Assembly (NCBI GenBank): GCA_905214725.1
Contig: CAJMNH010000001.1
Coordinates: forward strand, 186,001 to 250,000
Source: an uncultured bacterium
GTDB lineage: Bacteria; Bacteroidota; Bacteroidia; Bacteroidales; Rikenellaceae
Length of the DNA: 64,000 nucleotides
Direction of reading: 5' to 3'
The position numbers were made by a program, and so were the translations under genes. The stretch's first letter is position 1. The number at the start of each line of letters is the position of its first letter. The notes beneath the pieces were generated by a model. The model did not search any database and was not told where the DNA came from. It saw nothing but the letters and a program-made list of their open reading frames with translations. Positions 59,437 to 64,000 of the stretch are shown here, piece after piece.

Positions 59437-62184
59437 ATGAGCGCTTCTATACCAACCGATATTTCCGGCTTGAGCAGCCGGATTCTCAGTGTCATACCCG
59501 ATATGCTCATTTTGTTTGACGGCGACGCCACCATACTGGATATCCACAATCCCAAGCCCGAATTATTGGGCGCCGGCGGTATGGAACAGGCCGTCGGCCG
59601 ACCGTTGGCGAAGGGGCCGTTGAAGGCTTTGTCCGAATCCTGTGTCTCGCATCTTCGTTCCGTATGCGATACGCGACAGCCCGTACAATTCGTGTATCGG
59701 CATGAAAAACAGGGCAGCAAGAAGCGATTTTACGAAATTTTTCTCTCTTATCTCGAAGAGAACCGCATTCTGGCCGATATCCGCAGCATTACCGAGCAGT
59801 CGGTGGCACGGATCGAATCCGAGCATCTGCACTATTTTTTCGCCGAAGTGCTGGACAATATCGCCATTCCCATTTCGGTGAAAAGCATGGACACGGGCCG
59901 TTATCTCTATTGGAGCAAAAAGGCGGAAACGTTCGGTCGCACGGCCGGCGAAATGGTCGGAGCCACGGAAGAACTTTTTATGCCTCGGGAACAGGCGCTT
60001 GCCGTACAGGCGATCGACCGGCAATTGGCCGAAGGAGAAACGAAGCAATATCAGGGCATCGAAAAATATACGATGAACGACGGCCGGAAACATACGCTCG
60101 TGGTCACCCGAACGCTATTTACCTTCGGAGAGGAGAAACTGATCCTGAGCAGCGCTCTCGATATTTCGAAACTGGAGGAGACGCAGGCTTCGCTGTTGGA
60201 TGCAAAGGATGAACTCGCCCGTAAGAACCAGACGCTTTTTTCGGTGTTGAGTCTGGCTAAGGTTATCCCGTGGGGCTGCGATCTGTCCAGTCAGACTTTT
60301 TATTGCGATTACAACGCCTATCATCCCGATGGCGCCGAAGGGCCGGACGAGCAGGGACGCTACGTCATTCCGATGGAACGTTATTTCGCCGGCATTCATC
60401 CCGACTACCGGCAGCAAGCGATCGGAATGATCGAAGAATTGGTGAATGGGAGGCGGGACGAGTTCCACGAGACCTACCTCGTGCACTGGTTCAACGATCG
60501 GGAGTGGGAATGGGTTCGGGTACAGAGCAGCGTCTCCCGACGCGGCCCGGACGGTCGCCCCGAACAATTGATCGGATCGGCCCAGCGCGTTACCGAACAG
60601 AAAACGACCGAACTGGCTCTGCGCAAAGCCAAAGAGGATTTGGCTCTCAAGAATGTTATGCTGTCTTCCGTATTGAGCATCGCGCATATCATTCCGTGGG
60701 TCGGCAATTTGGAGGAGGAAACGTTCTGCTGCGACTATGACGTTTACCACCACGAAAGCGCTTCGGCTCCTGATGCCGACGGCCGCTACGTGCTCCCCAT
60801 CAGTCTCTTTTTCGATCGCGTTCATCCTGATTACCGAAGCCGGATCGTCGATAATTTCACGGATCTGATAGAGGGACGGCTCCCTGAGTTCCACGAATTC
60901 TATCCCATCCATTGGAACAACGATAGGGAATATGAGTGGTTGGAAACGCAAAGCACGGTATCCAAATACGATCCTGAAGGAAAGCCGTTGCAGCTGATCG
61001 GTTCCGCCCGAGTCGTCACGGCCCAGAAACGCATGGAGGAATCTCTGCGGGAAGCAAAGGAACAGGCAGAGCGAAACAATACGCTGAAAAGCGCTTTTCT
61101 GGCCAATATGAGCCACGAAATCCGTACGCCGTTGAATGCGATCGTGGGCTTCTCCGAATTGCTGGCGCAGTCGGATGACCCACAGGAAAAAGAGGAGTAT
61201 CTCGGGATCATACAGAACAGCAATGCGTTGCTTCTCCAACTGATCGGCGATATTCTCGACTTGTCGAAAATCGAAGCCGGAACGTTGGAGTTCAGTTTCG
61301 ACGATCACAATCTGAATGCGCTGATGGAGGAACTCGAACAGACGACCCGCATGAAAGTGTCCGGTCCGAACGTCGAAGTGTCCTGTACGGACAAGGTTCC
61401 CGACTGCACGATTCATACGGATCGCGGACGTCTGTTGCAGGTGCTGCACAATTTCATCAACAATGCGGCCAAATTTACCAAACGCGGCCATATTCATTTC
61501 GGATACCGTCGCCAGCCTGACGGCCGGTGGTATTTTTATGTGGAAGATACCGGATGCGGCATTCCGACTGAAAAAACGGACAGCGTATTCGACCGCTTCG
61601 TGAAACTCGACGGAAAGATGCAGGGGACGGGTTTGGGACTCGCCATCAGTAAAAGTATCATCGAACGACTGGGCGGGGAGATCGGCGTTTTCTCTACCGA
61701 AGGGCTGGGATCGACGTTTTGGTTTCTTCTTCCGGCCGGAAGCGTCACCACGTCGATTCCTGTCACGGCGATGGAGAGCGTCGCTCCGCCGGCCGCCGAT
61801 CAGGTTTCGGACCGGATGACCGTCCTCGTCGCAGAGGACGATCCCGCCAACTACAAGCTTTTCGAAGCGATGTTGAAGAAGCACTATACGTTGCTGCATG
61901 CATGGAACGGACGTGAGGCCGTCGAAATTTTCAAGGAACGTCAGCCCAGCATGATCCTGATGGATATAAAGATGCCGGAGATGGACGGTTACGAGGCCAC
62001 GGCCGCTATCCGAAAACTGTCGGAAAAGGTTCCGATCATTGCTGTGACGGCCTTTGCCTATCCCGAAGACATGCGCCGGATTCTCAACAGCGGATTCGAC
62101 GGCTGCCTGCCCAAGCCGGTGAATGCAGACAATCTGAAGAAGAAAATTACGGAATTGTGCCGTACCGATGAAAATTCGCGGTAG
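59437..62184 (+). CDS. Soluble hybrid PAS histidine kinase with receiver domain
   Basis: A 915-residue hybrid kinase. Four PAS-like regions occupy residues 1-535 (two carry a similar VIPWG/IIPWV core, pointing to internal duplication). HisKA holds His560 in MSHEIRTP; the HATPase motifs are NNAAKF, DTGCGI and GLGLAI. A C-terminal receiver has Asp843 in LMDIKMPEMDGYEA. No membrane segment or DNA-binding domain is present, so the output must go through another protein. It follows the first kinase by 4 nt and ends before a hairpin at 62214-62250. Confidence 0.94.
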   Translation: MSASIPTDISGLSSRILSVIPDMLILFDGDATILDIHNPKPELLGAGGMEQAVGRPLAKGPLKALSESCVSHLRSVCDTRQPVQFVYRHEKQGSKKRFYEIFLSYLEENRILADIRSITEQSVARIESEHLHYFFAEVLDNIAIPISVKSMDTGRYLYWSKKAETFGRTAGEMVGATEELFMPREQALAVQAIDRQLAEGETKQYQGIEKYTMNDGRKHTLVVTRTLFTFGEEKLILSSALDISKLEETQASLLDAKDELARKNQTLFSVLSLAKVIPWGCDLSSQTFYCDYNAYHPDGAEGPDEQGRYVIPMERYFAGIHPDYRQQAIGMIEELVNGRRDEFHETYLVHWFNDREWEWVRVQSSVSRRGPDGRPEQLIGSAQRVTEQKTTELALRKAKEDLALKNVMLSSVLSIAHIIPWVGNLEEETFCCDYDVYHHESASAPDADGRYVLPISLFFDRVHPDYRSRIVDNFTDLIEGRLPEFHEFYPIHWNNDREYEWLETQSTVSKYDPEGKPLQLIGSARVVTAQKRMEESLREAKEQAERNNTLKSAFLANMSHEIRTPLNAIVGFSELLAQSDDPQEKEEYLGIIQNSNALLLQLIGDILDLSKIEAGTLEFSFDDHNLNALMEELEQTTRMKVSGPNVEVSCTDKVPDCTIHTDRGRLLQVLHNFINNAAKFTKRGHIHFGYRRQPDGRWYFYVEDTGCGIPTEKTDSVFDRFVKLDGKMQGTGLGLAISKSIIERLGGEIGVFSTEGLGSTFWFLLPAGSVTTSIPVTAMESVAPPAADQVSDRMTVLVAEDDPANYKLFEAMLKKHYTLLHAWNGREAVEIFKERQPSMILMDIKMPEMDGYEATAAIRKLSEKVPIIAVTAFAYPEDMRRILNSGFDGCLPKPVNADNLKKKITELCRTDENSR

Positions 62185-62213
62185 CGGCAAGACCGGATTC
62201 CTCCGGGAAATAG

Positions 62214-62250
62214 ATCACAAAGCCTACGTCGAAACGTGGGCTTTGTGATT
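62214..62250 (+). terminator. Terminator after the kinase pair
   Basis: ATCACAAAGCCTACG pairs with CGTGGGCTTTGTGAT (one G-U pair) around a 6-nt loop; the following TGTAT is only moderately T-rich. Confidence 0.7.
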
Positions 62251-62449
62251 GTATAAGGGTCGAGAACCGATCTCGCAGTCGTTCGCAAACCGAGTCGGGT
62301 TATTTTTATGTGAAGGGGAATTCTTCGGACGATTCGCCGGTCCGTTCGTCCCGATTATCCGATAGCCCGCAATTCCGATTTGAAGATGGTTTTTCCATTT
62401 CGCCGGCCATCGAGAAGCGGGAAGAGCATAAGTTTCCAAAAAAATATTA

Positions 62450-62503
62450 ACAAAATTGTTGGATATTTCGGATCTATCCGTATATTTGCACTGACAATAT
62501 TGT
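62450..62503 (+). promoter_or_regulatory. tetR promoter with two ACAAWATTGT operators
   Basis: TTG (62459-62461), a 19-nt spacer and TATATTTG (62481-62488) form the promoter. ACAAAATTGT (62450-62459) touches the TTG; ACAATATTGT (62494-62503), a perfect palindrome, covers the transcription start. The paired sites differ at one base, fitting autorepression by the TetR protein downstream. Confidence 0.65.
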
Positions 62504-62530
62504 TAAATATAACTGTTAACTCACGATAAA

Positions 62531-63157
62531 ATGGGAGAAAAACCGGCACAGAACAAGGAACAGGCGATACTGAAAGCCGCCGAATGCGAGTTCCTTGCCA
62601 AAGGATTCGCAGGTGCGCGGACGACTTCGATTGCCGAAGCGGCCGGTGTGACACACGCCATGCTGCATTACTATTTTCGAACGAAAGAACAACTTTTCGA
62701 ACGCATTCTCGACGAGAAAATGCATCTGATGGGCCAATCCGTTTTGCGGGCTTTCGGGCAATCGGGACTGCCGCTGACGGAGCGGATTCGGGACGGGATA
62801 GAGCGTCATTTCGATTTCATCGTAGCCAATCCCGATATGCCGCGCTTTATCGTCAACGAGGTCTTTTCGAGACCGGAACGCTACGAGACGATGCAGATGC
62901 GCATGCGGAAAATAGCCGAAGTGTTGATACGCGACGTTCAGAAGGACCTCGACGCATCGGCCGAGCGGGGTGAGACGGAACGGGTGGACGTGCGGATGCT
63001 GATGCTCGATATCATTTCGCTCAACGTCTTCCCGTTTATCGCCTATCCGGTCGTCGAACCGATTCTCGGAGACATGACCGCCGACAGGAAGCGCTTTTTC
63101 GAAGCGCGCAAGGCTGAAAATGTAGAGATCATCATGCGTCGCCTTAAAAAATCGTAA
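62531..63157 (+). CDS. TetR-family regulator
   Basis: A 208-residue TetR regulator. The DNA-binding domain is at residues 10-55 (NKEQAILKAAECEFLAKGFA, TTSIAEAAGVTHAMLHYYF). The C-terminal domain is of the CerR/DUF1956-like kind (PDMPRFIVNEVFSRPERYE). It starts the next operon and is 3 nt before a TolC-type gene, so it likely controls an efflux system including itself. Confidence 0.92.
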   Translation: MGEKPAQNKEQAILKAAECEFLAKGFAGARTTSIAEAAGVTHAMLHYYFRTKEQLFERILDEKMHLMGQSVLRAFGQSGLPLTERIRDGIERHFDFIVANPDMPRFIVNEVFSRPERYETMQMRMRKIAEVLIRDVQKDLDASAERGETERVDVRMLMLDIISLNVFPFIAYPVVEPILGDMTADRKRFFEARKAENVEIIMRRLKKS

Positions 63158-63160
63158 CCT

Positions 63161-64000
63161 ATGAAACGGCTTATTTTACTATGCGGATATTTGCTGACCG
63201 GATTTTCGGCCAGCGCCCAGCTGACGCTCGACGAGTGCCGTGCGTTGGCGCGAACTCATTACCCCGAAATCCGTCAGTACGATCTCGTACGGCAGACGGA
63301 GGAGTATACGCTTTCGAATGCACGGCGGGCATGGCTGCCGCAACTCTCGTTTTCGGCGCAGGCTACGTGGCAAACATCCGTACCCGCTTTCCCCGATGCG
63401 TTGACCGGTATGCTCTCCCAATACGGAATGGGAATGCCCGGAATGAATAAGGATCAATACAAAGTGCAGTTGGAATTGAACCAAACGCTTTGGGACGGCG
63501 GCAAGACGTCGGCCGACAAGCGAATTGCCGAAGCTGAAGCCGTCGAACAACGGCAAGCGACGGACGTAGATCTTTATGCGTTGGAAGGGCGCGTGGACGA
63601 TCTCTATTTCGGCATCCTGCTGCTCGACGAGCGGATCGTACAGACCCGCCTGACGCTCGAACTGCTTCGCAGCAATCTCGACAAGATGCGTTCGCTGCAA
63701 CAGCATGGGGCGGCGATGCAGACCGACGTCGACACGGTCGAAGCCGAATTGCTGACCGTCAACCAGCAGCTTACGCAGGTCGAAGCCTCGCGTGACAGTT
63801 ACCGCCGCATGCTGGAGGTCTTTATCGGGAGACCGCTGAATGGAGAATCGTTGTCATTGCCGGACGTTACGGAGTCGGCATCCATGGAGCCGGCGCGGCC
63901 GGAGTTGGCCCTGTTCGATGCCCGAGCAGCGAAACTCGCGGCGCAGCAGCGGCTGGTGAAGTCGGCGACGCGCCCCCGTTTCGGACTTTTCGCACAGGGT
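63161..64000 (+). CDS. TolC-family outer-membrane efflux protein (partial, runs off window)
   Basis: At least 280 residues; the C-terminus is beyond base 64000. It begins with a signal peptide (MKRLILLCGYLLTGFSASAQ) followed by LTLDECRALARTHYPEI, the standard start of OEP/TolC proteins in Bacteroidales, and long helices (VDDLYFGILLLDERIVQTRL). It is 3 nt after the tetR stop and is presumably followed by adaptor and transporter genes. It is not closely alike in layout to the lipoprotein OMP of the first efflux operon. Confidence 0.93.
   Translation, partial: MKRLILLCGYLLTGFSASAQLTLDECRALARTHYPEIRQYDLVRQTEEYTLSNARRAWLPQLSFSAQATWQTSVPAFPDALTGMLSQYGMGMPGMNKDQYKVQLELNQTLWDGGKTSADKRIAEAEAVEQRQATDVDLYALEGRVDDLYFGILLLDERIVQTRLTLELLRSNLDKMRSLQQHGAAMQTDVDTVEAELLTVNQQLTQVEASRDSYRRMLEVFIGRPLNGESLSLPDVTESASMEPARPELALFDARAAKLAAQQRLVKSATRPRFGLFAQG

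Larger units (their letters stand above)
62185..62530 (+). other. Intergenic region between the hybrid kinase and tetR
   Basis: It holds the kinase terminator (62214-62250) and the tetR promoter with two operator-like palindromes (62450-62503). Nothing else is evident in the 346 nt. Confidence 0.7.

Noticed and set aside
60115..62190. 691-codon frame antisense to the hybrid kinase
   Set aside because: Shadow of the kinase, whose HisKA, HATPase and receiver motifs are intact on the plus strand.

Overview
The window is a stretch of bacterial chromosome that looks like a member of the Bacteroidales, most likely Alistipes or a close relative (Rikenellaceae). The evidence is: high GC for the phylum (judged by eye as mid-to-upper 50s percent); no Shine-Dalgarno sequences, but many TAnnTTTG -7 boxes with a TTG about 20 nt upstream, the Bacteroidetes promoter; and typical gene families (LruC-domain lipoprotein, M56/BlaR1-TonB proteins, rplM-rpsI-rpsB-tsf order, NQR, biotin-dependent methylmalonyl-CoA decarboxylase). 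The genus is an inference from family content, not from a database search.

Layout. 1-5.9 kb: succinate-to-propionate module (mce, mmdA, OadG-like, biotin carrier and membrane beta subunit on the minus strand; meaB on the plus strand). 6.1-8.9 kb: rplM-rpsI-rpsB-tsf. 9.1-10.5 kb: exported C1 peptidase. 10.6-13.6 kb: tightly coupled trio of ABC exporter, HprK-like kinase and S26-type peptidase with no known product. 14-21 kb: AddA-like and AddB-like helicase/nuclease genes around a GIN-domain protein. 21-31.7 kb: housekeeping genes (HAD phosphatase, two M23 peptidases, alaS, gpmI, proC, and a tatD-tcdA-GNAT-dehydrogenase operon). 32-37.9 kb: complete nqrABCDEF operon, in which NqrC carries an N-terminal rubredoxin-like domain. 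38-42.8 kb: M56/TonB sensor with BlaI-type repressor, HAD, mscL, unknown lipoprotein. 43-49.3 kb: four-gene RND efflux operon ending in its TetR gene. 49.4-53.3 kb: AraC regulator and a cupin-CMD / MBL / iron-sulfur flavoprotein operon. 53.3-57.7 kb: a 1.1-kb region without a recognised gene but with a good minus-strand promoter, then a LruC lipoprotein divergent from an AraC regulator. 57.8-62.2 kb: two soluble PAS histidine kinases. 62.5-64 kb: TetR and the start of a second TolC-type operon.

Links between parts. The decarboxylase and NQR are both Na+-translocating families, so the window holds two Na+ pumps. At least three regulatory pairs show palindromes placed on their promoters (BlaI, and two TetR-linked efflux operons). 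A roughly 75-85-bp repeat with a built-in promoter lies upstream of four unrelated genes (the ABC exporter, the GIN-domain gene, proC and tatD); in two cases the start codon lies 5-6 nt after the -7 box, predicting leaderless mRNA.

Most worth a second look: the rubredoxin-NqrC fusion, the promoter-bearing repeat family, the ABC/HprK-like/S26 trio (with a G9 tract in the kinase gene), and the minus-strand transcription unit near 54.1 kb.
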